42,863 bases of DNA from the NCBI GenBank assembly GCA_030153805.1, contig JASKLG010000005.1:1-42863 (forward strand), in the 5' to 3' direction. Position 1 is the stretch's first letter. Each line of letters starts with the position of its first letter. Shown piece by piece: positions 19,748 to 28,794 of the stretch. The position numbers and the translations under genes are program-made. Origin of the DNA: Bacillota bacterium (lineage in GTDB: Bacteria; Bacillota; DTU030; DUMP01). Under the pieces are notes generated by a model, which was not told the DNA's origin, ran no database searches, and was given only the letters and a program-made list of their open reading frames with translations.

Positions 19748-20734
19748 TTGGCTTTAGAGCTAGGAGCGGGAGAGGTATTCGCTGCAGCGCGGCGCATTGA
19801 ACCGTACATACGGCGTACTCCTCTCGAACGATGTTTTGCGCTGGAGGACGAGGTGGGATGCGGGCCTATCTATTTTAAGCTGGAAAACCAGCAGCGAACG
19901 AGGTCCTTTAAAATCCGGGGAGCACTCAACCGGGTCCTCTCCCTTAGCGAAGAAGAACGGCGGCGCGGCATTGTTACGGCTTCTTCGGGTAACCACGGAC
20001 AGGGCGTGGCAGTGGCCGCTTCGCTGGCCGGGGTGAAGGCTACGGTGGTGGTGCCAGAGGTTACGCCTGCCGTTAAGATCCGAGAGGCCCGGCGCTGGGG
20101 AGCTGAGGTAGTGAAGGCGGGAGCCGATTTTGATGCGGCCGAGAAGAAGGCCTGGGAACTGGTGCGGGAGCTGGGCGGGACGTTTGTCCATCCCTGCATC
20201 GATCCTGGGGTTATGGCGGGCCAGGGAACGGTAGGGCTGGAAATCGTGGAGGAACTTCCCGTTGTGGCGACGGTGATTGTACCGGTAGGAGGCGGCGGCC
20301 TCGCCGGCGGTATCGGGATGCTTATCAAGGCCGTGTGCCCCAAGGTCAAGATAGTTGGGGTGCAGGCGGCTTCTTCCCCGGCCCTTTATGAATCGTTCCG
20401 GGCCGGGCGCATCGTATACTGCCCGGTAGGCGAAACGCTGGCGGAGGGCCTGGCCGGGAACGCGTATGAGGAGACTTTTCCCTTAATCCGCCGGGTGGTA
20501 GACGAGATGGTAGTCGTCTCGGAGGAAGAGATTGCCCGGGCCATGGCCTGGCTGGCGCTTAAGGCCGGCCAGGTGGTGGAGGGGGCGGGGGCCGTGGGCG
20601 TGGCTGCGCTCCTTTGCGGGAAGCTTTCTCTTGAAAAAGGACCTTCTGTATTTATTTTAAGTGGCGGCAACGTGGACGCCGCAACACTCAGGCGGATTGT
20701 GGTTCAGGAAGGGGCGGCTGTTTCGGCCGGGTAA
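19748..20734 (+). CDS. Threonine dehydratase-like PLP enzyme (fold type II)
   Basis: This 328-residue enzyme has the PLP Lys at 55 in TRSFKIRGA, the phosphate/substrate loop SSGNHGQG (79-86), the glycine-rich cofactor loop VPVGGGGLAGG and a closing LSGGNVD. This matches catabolic threonine/serine ammonia-lyases, which make 2-oxobutyrate or pyruvate plus ammonia. The C-terminal regulatory ACT domain of biosynthetic IlvA is missing, which favours a catabolic TdcB-like or related (hydroxyectoine-type EutB) role. The start is TTG with AGGAGAGGG upstream. It follows noc by 41 bases without a terminator. Confidence 0.85.
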   Translation: MALELGAGEVFAAARRIEPYIRRTPLERCFALEDEVGCGPIYFKLENQQRTRSFKIRGALNRVLSLSEEERRRGIVTASSGNHGQGVAVAASLAGVKATVVVPEVTPAVKIREARRWGAEVVKAGADFDAAEKKAWELVRELGGTFVHPCIDPGVMAGQGTVGLEIVEELPVVATVIVPVGGGGLAGGIGMLIKAVCPKVKIVGVQAASSPALYESFRAGRIVYCPVGETLAEGLAGNAYEETFPLIRRVVDEMVVVSEEEIARAMAWLALKAGQVVEGAGAVGVAALLCGKLSLEKGPSVFILSGGNVDAATLRRIVVQEGAAVSAG

Positions 20735-20748
20735 GGTAAAGTCCGGAA

Positions 20749-20775
20749 AGGATGGCCGCAGGCCATCCTGGTTTT
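20749..20775 (+). terminator. Intrinsic terminator after the threonine dehydratase-like gene
   Basis: A perfect nine-bp stem (20749-20757 with 20761-20769) has a three-base loop, followed by GGTTTTAAA. The T-run begins a few bases late but the hairpin is strong. Confidence 0.75.
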
Positions 20776-20810
20776 AAATTAGCGAAAAAGTATAAAAAGA
20801 GGCGGGAAAC

Positions 20811-21536
20811 GTGAAAATGAAGAATTTCAGGCGGGCCGCGCTGTTAATTGTCCTGGTGCTGGCCGTATTTTTGCTTCCTGTGCGCTTTACCGAAGGGAAA
20901 GAACGAGGGGAATTTGCTCGAGGGCCGGCTGCCGGAGGGCTCGGCTCGCAGGGAGAGGGAAAGGGCATGGTAAAGGAAGAGGAGGCCGCTCTTTCTGCCG
21001 GGTTGGAGAGGCACTGGGCGTGGGGGGCGACAAAGTCCCTGGTTGAAGCCGGAATAGGCGGTGAGGAACTGAAGGCTGCCCTTCAGCTCCCAGGGGAGCT
21101 TGACCGGCCGGTGACTCCGCTGGAGTGGAATGCTTATGTAGCCCGGGCGGTGGGGGAAGAGCCGGGGTGCGGGAAGACGGGCGATACACGGTACTGGCTT
21201 TATGTCTATACAGCGGATGAGGGGAACGGTGTCCGTTCGCTGGTAACGCGAGGTTACGCGGCGGCAGGGCTGGCGAAGGTAGGTGATATGTACGGTTTTA
21301 TCCCAGGCACGGGAAGGCCGCTCCTCTACCTTAAGCGCTTCAAAGACTGGCAGACGCTGGATGAGAGATACACCGGCCCGTGTGAGGAATTGGTGGCGGC
21401 CGGGATTCTCGCCGGGTATCCGGACGGAACTCTGCGGCCCGGGGCGCCGCTTACGCGGGGTGAGGCGGCGGCGCTCTTGAAGAGTTGGCTCGAATACCGG
21501 GAAAAAGTGCAGAGCGAGGAGCGGGGGCGGCTGTAG
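20811..21536 (+). CDS. Exported protein with one S-layer homology (SLH) motif
   Basis: This 241-residue protein has an N-terminal signal peptide or anchor (basic KMKNFRRA, then a hydrophobic stretch to about residue 25). A Gly/Glu-rich linker and an unknown middle domain follow. Near the C-terminus is a single clear SLH core (GILAGYPDGTLRPGAPLTRG, then EAAALL). SLH motifs usually occur in threes and bind pyruvylated wall polymer; an earlier degenerate copy may lie around residues 65-110 (HWAWGATKSLVEAGI). GTG at 20811 and ATG at 20817 are both possible starts. It converges on the DMT transporter. Confidence 0.75.
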   Translation: MKMKNFRRAALLIVLVLAVFLLPVRFTEGKERGEFARGPAAGGLGSQGEGKGMVKEEEAALSAGLERHWAWGATKSLVEAGIGGEELKAALQLPGELDRPVTPLEWNAYVARAVGEEPGCGKTGDTRYWLYVYTADEGNGVRSLVTRGYAAAGLAKVGDMYGFIPGTGRPLLYLKRFKDWQTLDERYTGPCEELVAAGILAGYPDGTLRPGAPLTRGEAAALLKSWLEYREKVQSEERGRL

Positions 21537-21546
21537 GCCGTCCCTT

Positions 21547-22425
21547 TCAACGCTTCTGAAGCAAGGCGGCGAGGAGGATAAGGAGACCTCCCAGGAGCTG
21601 GTGGGGAGGCAGCGACTCGCCGAGGATGAGGCAAGCCAGGAAGGCGGTAAAGAGGGGCTCGAGGGTGGCGATGATGGCGGTGCGGGCCGGGCCGATGCGG
21701 CTTACGGCGGTGAGGAGGCTGACCAGGGCGAATACTGTAGGTACGAGGGCTAAGAAGGCGAGGAGAAGATAGACTTGCAGCGAAGGGTCGGGTAGGAAAA
21801 ACTCACCGGTGGCCAGGGCCAGGAAGAGGAAGGAGAGGGCGGCTGTTCCTGTAGTCCAGGCACTTACGGTGTAAACGGGGATTTCGTCCAGGAACCGGCT
21901 GCTGAAGATAACGAAGGCGGCATTTGTGAGGGCGGCCAGGAGGGCATAAACGGCGCCGGAGAAGGTAAAGGCGCCGGTGGGCGCGCCGGTGATGATGAGA
22001 AGGCCTGTTGAAGTGAGAAGGAGCCCGGCGAGGCGTGCTGCGGTAAGGCGTTCCTTAAGAAAGATGACGTCGGCGGCGGTGACGAAGGCGGGATAAAGAT
22101 AAAAGAGGAGGATGGCCAGGCCGGCCGGCAGGAGGGCAAAGGCATAGAAGAGGAAAAGGACGGTAAACGTCTGGATAAGGCCGGCAGCGATGAGGGGAAA
22201 GGGACGTACGTTAGATTGGAAGAGGCGGATACGATTGAGGAACACAAAGATAAGGGCGGCCAGAAGAAAACGCCAGAGCAGAACGGCGATGGGGGTAAGG
22301 CCGTAGGTATAGAGCAATTTGGCGGCCAACCCCTCGGTGCTGTAAAGCAGGGCCGAAAGGAGGGCAAAGAGAAAACCGGTGGCTTCCCCGGTTGCGCGGG
22401 AAGAGGAAAGGTGGCTTGGCTCCAT
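21547..22425 (-). CDS. EamA/DMT superfamily transporter
   Basis: This 292-residue integral membrane protein has ten predicted helices arranged as two EamA repeats. The first half contains ALLYSTEGLAAKLLY and LLWRFLLAALIFVF. The second half ends in the typical IATLEPLFTAFLACLILGES followed by a last helix. Such permeases usually export or import amino acids or other metabolites; no substrate can be assigned. The start ATG has GGAGG upstream. It faces the SLH gene and lies behind a large hairpin downstream of the NuoEFG-like operon. Confidence 0.88.
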   Translation of the reverse strand: MEPSHLSSSRATGEATGFLFALLSALLYSTEGLAAKLLYTYGLTPIAVLLWRFLLAALIFVFLNRIRLFQSNVRPFPLIAAGLIQTFTVLFLFYAFALLPAGLAILLFYLYPAFVTAADVIFLKERLTAARLAGLLLTSTGLLIITGAPTGAFTFSGAVYALLAALTNAAFVIFSSRFLDEIPVYTVSAWTTGTAALSFLFLALATGEFFLPDPSLQVYLLLAFLALVPTVFALVSLLTAVSRIGPARTAIIATLEPLFTAFLACLILGESLPPHQLLGGLLILLAALLQKR

Positions 22426-22502
22426 GTATGGGCCTCCTTACGTCAGAACGTGTAGTTAAGAGTTGGAAAAAGGTAGAAGAATGCGGGCAGTTGGCAGGCG
22501 AA

Positions 22503-22543
22503 TCAAGAAGGGGGTGGAAGACGGTCTTCCTCCCCCTTCTTGA
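22503..22543. terminator. Large hairpin after the NuoEF/StnC-like operon
   Basis: Two 20-base arms (22503-22522 and 22524-22543) are complementary except for one mismatch, with a very small loop. It lies 47 bases beyond the stop of the minus-strand large subunit and upstream of the DMT gene. T-tracts are poor on both sides, so termination efficiency is uncertain; it could also protect the mRNA 3' end. Confidence 0.6.
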
Positions 22544-22589
22544 ATTTACGCTTAAGAAGCCATGCTTCGGTTTCGCCTGTCTTTGAGCT

Positions 22590-25500
22590 CTAAGGGTAGA
22601 TGAGCCGGGGTGCGCCTGCGGCCTGCGCGAGGACCGGCCAGGTGAGAGGTGGCGTGGGGCACACTGCCAGGGAGCGCATTTCGGCGGCGAGGCCGGAGGC
22701 AGTGCGGTCTTGCTTGTAGCCGAGGGCCCGGCCGACGCCGAGGAGTGTCTGCCAGCCGGGGGGTACTGCCGGAGGAAGGGCCGGCTTGAGCACCCCGAGG
22801 CGGCCGTCGGTAGAGGTTAGGGTCCCGGAATTGGCGGCGAACTCCGGTAGGGGCAGAACGAGGTGTGCCAGGTCGGTGGTAGCCGTGCGGCGGTCGCTGG
22901 CCACTACCAGGAGGGGCACGGCGGAAAGGGCCGGAGCTAGGTCGGCCACTTGAGATGCCGGATCTTCGCCCCAGACGAAGAGGGCGCCGATTTTACCGGC
23001 CTTCAGCGCGGAGATTAGCTCTCTGCCCGTAAGGCCACTCTCCTCCGGTAGCTTACGGCCCCAGGCGGCGGCGAGGCGGGCGCGAGTTGCAGCGTCGCCC
23101 ACGTCCTTTCCTCCGGGAAGGAGGTAGGGCGAGGCGCCGACCGCCAAGAGTCCCTGGCTGTTGGCGTAGGGACGGAGGGCGACTAGACCCTGGCGCGGGC
23201 GCCCGAGCCTGCCGGTAACCAGAGCTAGGTCGGCGGCCAAAGCTAGAGCTCCGGGGATGGCTCCGTCTACCAAAAGGAGCGGGTTCTTGGCCTTGAGGTA
23301 GTTTTGAAGGAGCGCCTTGGCCGAACTTAAACTTACACCGGCGGCTGCGGCGAGTTCTTCAGTAGCAAAGCGGCCTAAAGCGGCCTTAAGCTCTTCGCTG
23401 CCGGCCAGGGGCCCGAAGGGGAGGGCGGCCGGCTCATGGTCGTGGAGGTAGAGGCTGAGGAGAAGCTCGAGCAGGGCGCGTGGACGGGAGGCGGTATGGG
23501 CGCCGGGGAGTTCGGTGCTGAAGCTGCCGCTTTCTTCTTCAACCAGGGTGATATGGGCGCCGCGGCGGTGGGCCCGGTGAAGGAGGACGGGAACCACAGG
23601 ATAGTCAGCTTGGAGATTACGGGCGACGGCAAGGATGAAATCGGCGTGGGGAAGTTCGGCTAAGGTGTTGGGGGATGTGGGGGTGCCGAGGGTGAGGAAG
23701 AGCTCGTCCGGCCCGTTTTCCTTCAGGGTGGTGATGGTATTGGTTCCGAGAGCCGCCCGGGCCACCTTAGCGGCCAAATAAGCTTCCTCGTTGGTGATGG
23801 TGGGTGCGAGGAGGAAGGCGCTCGGCCCGCGGGCCTGGGCGGCGACGGCGGCACGGGTGAGGTAGGCCCAAGCTTCCTCCCAGGAGGTTGGTTCACCGTA
23901 AAGGAGCGGCTGAGTGAGGGGAGCGGGCGGGCGCTTGAGGAGCGCGAAGCGGCCGCGGGCGCAGAGGTTACCGTCGGCCGGAGGGCTGGCGGGAATAGGC
24001 GTGGTGCGCACCAGGAGGTCGCCGCGCGTCTCTAGATTCAGCTGGCAGCCGAGGCTGCAGAGGGTGCAGGTGCTGGGCGTTGCGGTCAGCTGCCAGGGGC
24101 CTTGTTTGGGGAGCGGTGCTTTTTCGGTGAGGGCACCGGTCGGGCAGGCGGCGGCGCACTGCCCACAGGCGTCGCAACCGCTTTCTTCAAGCGGCAGGTC
24201 GAAAGCGGGTTTGATCACCACGTCGAAACCGCGGTGAACAAAACCGAGGGCGCCGAGGCCGCGCACTTCGTCGCAGACGCGTACGCACTGGGCGCAGAGA
24301 ATGCACTTGTTGGGGTCGCGCGTCAGGAACGGATGTGCCTGAACCTCGTAGGCGTGGGTTTCGCCGGCGAAACGGTCCGGATTGGCGCCGTATTCTTCGG
24401 CATAGCGCCTCAGCTGGCATTCAAAGTAATCCTGGCAGCCGCAGGCGAGGCAACGCTCGGCTTCTGCACGGGCTGCCTCCGGCGTAAGAGGCGTTTCGAT
24501 CTCGCGAAAATCTCGAACGCGTACTTCAGGAGGCAGGACCTCGACGGGTACGCGCGCCTTCTTTTCGTGCTGGGCGAAGTCTTTGGGTGTAAGATCCGTG
24601 CGCTCTACCGTAAAGGGCTCCCGGTAAGGCGTAAGGCGGCCGGCAAGATAGGAATCGATGACGGCGGCGGCCTTCTTACCTCCCGCCACGGCCTGAATGG
24701 CGATGTCGGGGCCGGTTACGGCGTCGCCGGCGGCAAAAACTCCGGGAAGATTGGTCTGGCAGGTGTCGGGGTCTATGCTGATGGTTCCGCGCCTTGTGGT
24801 GGCGAGTTCAGAGAGACCGGTGAGATCTACCTTTTGGCCGATGGCCGCAATTACCGTATCCACCGGTAGATCGAATTCGGAGCCCGGGACGGGCTCGGGA
24901 CGCTGGCGGCCGGAAGAATCGGGTTCACCCAAGCGCATCTTTTGGCAGCGGAGGGCGGTGACGTGGCCGTCGTCGCCGAGAACGGCAACGGGGGCGGCGA
25001 GATAGAGGAAGCGAACGCCTTCTTCCTCGGCCTCGCGAATCTCATTTTCTCTGGCTGGCATCTCCGCGCGGGAGCGCCGGTAAACCACCGTCACTTCGCT
25101 GGCGCCCAGGCGGAGGGCCGTGCGCGCGGCGTCCATAGCGGTGTTTCCGCCGCCGACCACCGCTACCCGGCCGAGCGGCACTTTTTGGCCCTGGGTGACG
25201 GCGCGAAGGAACTCTGTTCCGCCCATAACCTCCGGCAGGTCTTCGCCGGGGATGTTGAGAGGGGTGCTCTTTTGTGCGCCCAGAGCCAGGAGAACAGCGT
25301 GGTAGCCCTGGTTAAAAAGGCCGGTTAGAGTAAAGTCGCGCCCTAAGGCCTGCTGCGTGCGCAGCTCAACGCCCAGCCTGAGGATGGAATTGATCTCGGC
25401 ATCGAGGACGGCTTTGGGCAGGCGGTACTGGGGGATGCCGTAACGGAGCATCCCGCCCGGCTCGGGCATGGCCTCGAAAATGGTCACCGCGTGGCCGGCC

Positions 25501-26147
25501 AGGGCGAGGAAATAGGCGGCAGAAAGCCCCGCCGGGCCGGAACCGACCACGGCCACGCGCTTGCCGGTGCTGGGGGCCGGTTGGGGTTGATAGGGGTGGG
25601 TGGCGGCCAGGTCGAAGTCGCCCACGAAGCGTTTCAGGGCGGCGAGGGCAATGGGCTCGTCCACAAACTTCCCGCGGCGGCAGGCGTCTTCACACGGGTG
25701 GGGACAGATGCGGCCAATGGAGGCCGGCAGAGGCAGCACTTCTTTTATGAGACGTACGGCCTCCTGGTAGCGCCCGTTGGCTATAAGGGCCACGTAGCCC
25801 TGGCAGTCGGTATGGGCCGGGCACTCCTGTACGCACGGCGGGCGGCAGTCGCCGCGGTGGTCCGAAAGGAGAAGCTCGAGGGCCAGGCGGCGTGCCGAAT
25901 CGATCCTGGGCGAGCGGGTGCGTATGATCATGCCGTCTGCAGCCTCGGTGGCGCAGGCCCGCACGAGCTTAGGCATGCCTTCTACTTCTACCACGCAGAG
26001 GCCGCAGGAGCCGAAGGGTTCAAGGTATTCGGCCCAGCAGAGGGTGGGGATGTGAATGCCGTGCGCCTGGGCCGCCTGAAGGATGGTCTGGCCGCGGGGC
26101 ACGGTTAGTTCACGGCCGTCGATGTTGACGTTTATCGTGTAGCCCAT
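22590..26147 (-). CDS. Large iron-sulfur flavoprotein: NuoG-like N-terminus, GltD/NfnB-like FAD-NADPH module, ferredoxin and molybdopterin-oxidoreductase-like regions
   Basis: This 1185-residue fusion has several modules. Residues 1-80 form a [2Fe-2S] ferredoxin domain (C37, C48, C51, C65). Residues about 95-570 are like GltD/NfnB, with cluster Cys at 101-115 and 148-156, FAD loop GSGPAGL at 202, NADP loop GGGNTAMD at 332 and AGDAVTGP at 473. A CLACGC patch is at 566-571. Two [4Fe-4S] clusters follow (C615/618/621/625 and C658/661/664/668), and then a NuoG-type CxxCxxxC...C cluster (694, 697, 701, 729). About 450 residues resemble the molybdopterin oxidoreductase fold but without an obvious catalytic Cys/Sec. 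There is no hydrogenase H-cluster motif. With the NuoE and NuoF subunits this fits a soluble bifurcating NADH/ferredoxin:NADP transhydrogenase of the Stn type. The ATG has GGGGGGAG upstream. Confidence 0.85.
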   Translation of the reverse strand: MGYTINVNIDGRELTVPRGQTILQAAQAHGIHIPTLCWAEYLEPFGSCGLCVVEVEGMPKLVRACATEAADGMIIRTRSPRIDSARRLALELLLSDHRGDCRPPCVQECPAHTDCQGYVALIANGRYQEAVRLIKEVLPLPASIGRICPHPCEDACRRGKFVDEPIALAALKRFVGDFDLAATHPYQPQPAPSTGKRVAVVGSGPAGLSAAYFLALAGHAVTIFEAMPEPGGMLRYGIPQYRLPKAVLDAEINSILRLGVELRTQQALGRDFTLTGLFNQGYHAVLLALGAQKSTPLNIPGEDLPEVMGGTEFLRAVTQGQKVPLGRVAVVGGGNTAMDAARTALRLGASEVTVVYRRSRAEMPARENEIREAEEEGVRFLYLAAPVAVLGDDGHVTALRCQKMRLGEPDSSGRQRPEPVPGSEFDLPVDTVIAAIGQKVDLTGLSELATTRRGTISIDPDTCQTNLPGVFAAGDAVTGPDIAIQAVAGGKKAAAVIDSYLAGRLTPYREPFTVERTDLTPKDFAQHEKKARVPVEVLPPEVRVRDFREIETPLTPEAARAEAERCLACGCQDYFECQLRRYAEEYGANPDRFAGETHAYEVQAHPFLTRDPNKCILCAQCVRVCDEVRGLGALGFVHRGFDVVIKPAFDLPLEESGCDACGQCAAACPTGALTEKAPLPKQGPWQLTATPSTCTLCSLGCQLNLETRGDLLVRTTPIPASPPADGNLCARGRFALLKRPPAPLTQPLLYGEPTSWEEAWAYLTRAAVAAQARGPSAFLLAPTITNEEAYLAAKVARAALGTNTITTLKENGPDELFLTLGTPTSPNTLAELPHADFILAVARNLQADYPVVPVLLHRAHRRGAHITLVEEESGSFSTELPGAHTASRPRALLELLLSLYLHDHEPAALPFGPLAGSEELKAALGRFATEELAAAAGVSLSSAKALLQNYLKAKNPLLLVDGAIPGALALAADLALVTGRLGRPRQGLVALRPYANSQGLLAVGASPYLLPGGKDVGDAATRARLAAAWGRKLPEESGLTGRELISALKAGKIGALFVWGEDPASQVADLAPALSAVPLLVVASDRRTATTDLAHLVLPLPEFAANSGTLTSTDGRLGVLKPALPPAVPPGWQTLLGVGRALGYKQDRTASGLAAEMRSLAVCPTPPLTWPVLAQAAGAPRLIYP

Positions 26148-26159
26148 GGTTTCTCCCCC

Positions 26160-27950
26160 CTAGTCGATCTGGATGGCGTGGAAGCGGCAGGCCTCGTAGC
26201 AGCTGCGGCAGCGGATGCACTTTTCCGGGTCGATGGCATGAGGCCGCCGGCGCTCTCCTGTTATGGCTCCGACCGGACAGACGCGGACGCAAAGACCGCA
26301 GCCGGTGCAGACATCGGGATTGATGCGGAAAGAGATGAGGGCCTGGCAGTGGTGGGCCGGGCACTTCTTGTCGCGAATATGGGCTTCATACTCCTCACGG
26401 AAGTAGCGGAGGGTGGTGAGTACGGGATTGGGAGCGGTCTGTCCTAGGCCGCAAAGGGCCGTCTCTTTGACGCGGTTGGCGAGTTCCTCCAGGGTAGAGA
26501 GGTCCTCTTCCCGCCCATGGCCGCTGGTGATGCGCTCAAGGATTTCCAGCATACGCTTAGTGCCCATGCGGCAGGCGATGCACTTGCCGCAGGACTCCTT
26601 TTGCACGAAGTCGAGGAAGAAGCGGGCCATGTCCACCATACAGGTGTCTTCGTCCATGACCACCATACCGCCGGAGCCCATGATGGCGCCGGTGGCGGTT
26701 ATAGACTCGTAATCCACCGGGGTGTCGAGGAGGCTCTCCGGGATACAACCCCCTGAAGGGCCGCCGAGCTGGACGGCCTTAAATTTCTTGCCGCCGCGGA
26801 TACCACCGCCGATGTCGAAGATGACCTCGCGCAGAGGAATTCCCATGGGAACTTCCACCAGGCCGCCGCGGGCGATCTTACCGGCCAGGGCAAAGACTTT
26901 GGTGCCCTTGCTCTTTTGCGTGCCCAGGGCGGCAAAGGCGGCACCGCCATTTAAGATGATCCAGGGCACGTTGGCAAAGGTTTCTACATTATTGATGCAG
27001 GTGGGTTTCTGCCAGAGGCCGGAGTTGGCCGGGAAAGGAGGCTTGAGGCGCGGCATGCCGCGGCGCCCTTCAATAGAGGCCAGGAGGGCAGTTTCTTCGC
27101 CGCAGACGAAGGCACCGGCGCCCTGTTTGATTTCCAGGTCAAAGGAAAAGGTAGAGCCGAGGATATTTTCGCCCAGGTAACCGGCAGAGCGGGCCTGGTC
27201 GAGGGCGATCGAAAGGCGCTTTACCGCCAGCGGGTACTCGGCCCGGACGTAGATGTACCCGGTGCTGGCGCCAATGGCGTAGGCGGCAATTAGCATCCCT
27301 TCGATGACGGAGTGCGGATCACCTTCCAGGACGCTCCGGTCCATAAAGGCCCCCGGGTCTCCCTCATCGGCGTTGCAGACGAGGTACTTGGGCTGGCCGG
27401 TTGCCTGGCGGGTGAACTTCCACTTGAGACCGGTGGGGAAACCTGCTCCGCCGCGGCCCCTGAGGCCCGAGGAGAGAACTTCTTGTATGACGGCTTCCGG
27501 GGTCATCTCGGTGAGAGCGCGCTTTAAAGCAGTATATCCGCCCCGGGCTTCGTATTCGGATAAGGATTCGGGGTCAATGTGCCCACAGTTGCGAAGGGCG
27601 ATGCGGCGCTGTTTGCCGAGGAAGGCAGCGGTAGAAGGGCTTGTATGGCCGCCGCCCGCTACCAACCATTCGGGGATAGGGTTGCCGCCCAGGGCATGCT
27701 CTCTGAGGATAGTGATGGCCCGTTCGGGTGTGACGTGGCCGTACGTATAGACTTCTTCGCCGGGACGGAGGACATCCATAAGGGGTTCTTCATAACAGAG
27801 GCCAAGGCAACCCGTCTTTTTCAGTTGGACGGGAAGAGCCTCGCGCTCGATGACGGTCTTAAGTTCTTCATATACCTTGAGCCCGCCGGCGGCGGCACCG
27901 CAGCTGCCGAGGCCGACGCGCAGGATAACAGGTTGAGCCTGCTCGGGCAT
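26160..27950 (-). CDS. nuoF: NuoF/HydB-like NADH-binding flavoprotein subunit
   Basis: This 596-residue FMN subunit oxidises or reduces NAD(H). An N-terminal thioredoxin-like [2Fe-2S] region has Cys near 17, 48 and 52. The NADH/FMN part has GLRGRGGAGFPTGLKW and CNADEGDPGAFMDRSVLEGD. The NuoF [4Fe-4S] site ESCGKCIACRMGT plus a later Cys comes next. A C-terminal extension carries two [4Fe-4S] ferredoxin motifs (CTGCGLCVRVC and CIRCRSCYEAC), the HydB/bifurcating-enzyme architecture rather than respiratory complex I. An in-frame GTG three codons upstream overlaps the GGGAGGT, so the ATG is preferred. It lies between the NuoE-like and large-subunit genes with short gaps. Confidence 0.93.
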   Translation of the reverse strand: MPEQAQPVILRVGLGSCGAAAGGLKVYEELKTVIEREALPVQLKKTGCLGLCYEEPLMDVLRPGEEVYTYGHVTPERAITILREHALGGNPIPEWLVAGGGHTSPSTAAFLGKQRRIALRNCGHIDPESLSEYEARGGYTALKRALTEMTPEAVIQEVLSSGLRGRGGAGFPTGLKWKFTRQATGQPKYLVCNADEGDPGAFMDRSVLEGDPHSVIEGMLIAAYAIGASTGYIYVRAEYPLAVKRLSIALDQARSAGYLGENILGSTFSFDLEIKQGAGAFVCGEETALLASIEGRRGMPRLKPPFPANSGLWQKPTCINNVETFANVPWIILNGGAAFAALGTQKSKGTKVFALAGKIARGGLVEVPMGIPLREVIFDIGGGIRGGKKFKAVQLGGPSGGCIPESLLDTPVDYESITATGAIMGSGGMVVMDEDTCMVDMARFFLDFVQKESCGKCIACRMGTKRMLEILERITSGHGREEDLSTLEELANRVKETALCGLGQTAPNPVLTTLRYFREEYEAHIRDKKCPAHHCQALISFRINPDVCTGCGLCVRVCPVGAITGERRRPHAIDPEKCIRCRSCYEACRFHAIQID

Positions 27951-27955
27951 TTTTG

Positions 27956-28504
27956 TCACCTCCCAGTGTTGTTGGCCGGTGGGGCGGCAGGGGCTTGGGC
28001 GGCCGGCTGGCCGCGAAGGTCGCGGATGATGCGGCGGGCTTTTTCAGGAGTGAGCTTCCCATAAGCTTCGCCGTTTATCATCATTACCGGCGCCAGGCTG
28101 CAGCAGCCCAGACAGGCCACTGTCTGCAGGGTGAACTCGCCGTCGGGGGTCGTTTCCCCTTCTTTGATCCCCAGCTCTTCGGATAGAGCCTGGAAGATGG
28201 TGTTGCCGCCGTTGACGTGGCAGGCCGTACCCTGGCAGACCATAATGACCCGCTTGCCGACCGGTTGAAGGCGAAACTGGGTGTAAAAGGTGGCTACTCC
28301 GTAAACGTGGGCGGGGCGGAGGCGGGTCCTGGCTGCAATGTAGCGCAGGGCGGCGGGAGGTAGGTAGCCATAAACCTCCTGGGTTTCCTGGAGGATGGCG
28401 ATTAAGGCACCGGGATTGTGGCCGTGGCGCGCCAGGATAGCGTCCAGCTCGGGGAAAGAAGCAGCTTCCGGCGCCTTAGCAGTGGTTTGGGTCACAGCGT
28501 TCAC
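27956..28504 (-). CDS. nuoE: NuoE/HydC-like [2Fe-2S] subunit
   Basis: This 182-residue subunit has a helical N-terminus (LQETQEVYGYLPPAALRYIA). The thioredoxin-like [2Fe-2S] domain has ligands C90 and C95 (CQGTAC) and C131 and C135 (CLGCC). It passes electrons between the FMN subunit and the rest of a Nuo/Hyd-type complex. The first gene of a three-gene operon, its stop overlaps the GTG upstream of nuoF. The GTG start at 28504 abuts GGGAGAGGA; a GTG three codons later (28495) has better spacing. The C-terminal tail is Ala/Pro rich. Confidence 0.93.
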   Translation of the reverse strand: MNAVTQTTAKAPEAASFPELDAILARHGHNPGALIAILQETQEVYGYLPPAALRYIAARTRLRPAHVYGVATFYTQFRLQPVGKRVIMVCQGTACHVNGGNTIFQALSEELGIKEGETTPDGEFTLQTVACLGCCSLAPVMMINGEAYGKLTPEKARRIIRDLRGQPAAQAPAAPPANNTGR

Positions 28505-28735
28505 TCCTCTCCCTTAAATCGTAGGAATAGTATGGGAGGTGCGGCGGTCGGAGGGATGAGTAGGGGCAGTAATAAACGGGAAGAGAACTGCGTCGCTCGT
28601 TTTAACGGATTCATTATAGCAGAAGTGAACGGGTTTCGGCTAGATATGATTGTCAGAAAAACAACAAATAGGCGGCATGGTAAAAAGTTGAGGAGAGCCG
28701 CGGAGCAGAAAAAAGGAGGGGGTTTTGTTGAACAC

Positions 28736-28767
28736 GGCAGGAAGATGTAGACGGGCGTGGAATTAAT
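28736..28767 (+). repeat. Recurring intergenic motif, copy C (upstream of parA)
   Basis: GGCAGGAA, 12 variable bases, then CGTGGAATTAATAG, ending 27 bases before parA. It lies within the 290-base divergent region between nuoE and parA. A minus-strand TATAAT (28613-28618), without a good -35, is the only other promoter-like signal I see there. Confidence 0.45.
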
Positions 28768-28794
28768 AGGAGACGAGAATTTGAGGTGAGCTGT

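Noticed and set aside
22590-28504. Electron-bifurcating [FeFe]-hydrogenase (HydABC).
   Set aside because: The NuoE- and NuoF-like subunits fit, but the large subunit has no H-cluster signature Cys motifs and instead carries a GltD/NfnB module.
28728-28766. A 12-codon leader peptide (TTG start after AAGGAGGGGG) upstream of parA.
   Set aside because: The ribosome binding site is strong, but the peptide has no regulatory codon run and ends without a hairpin or attenuator; it also overlaps the recurring motif copy C.
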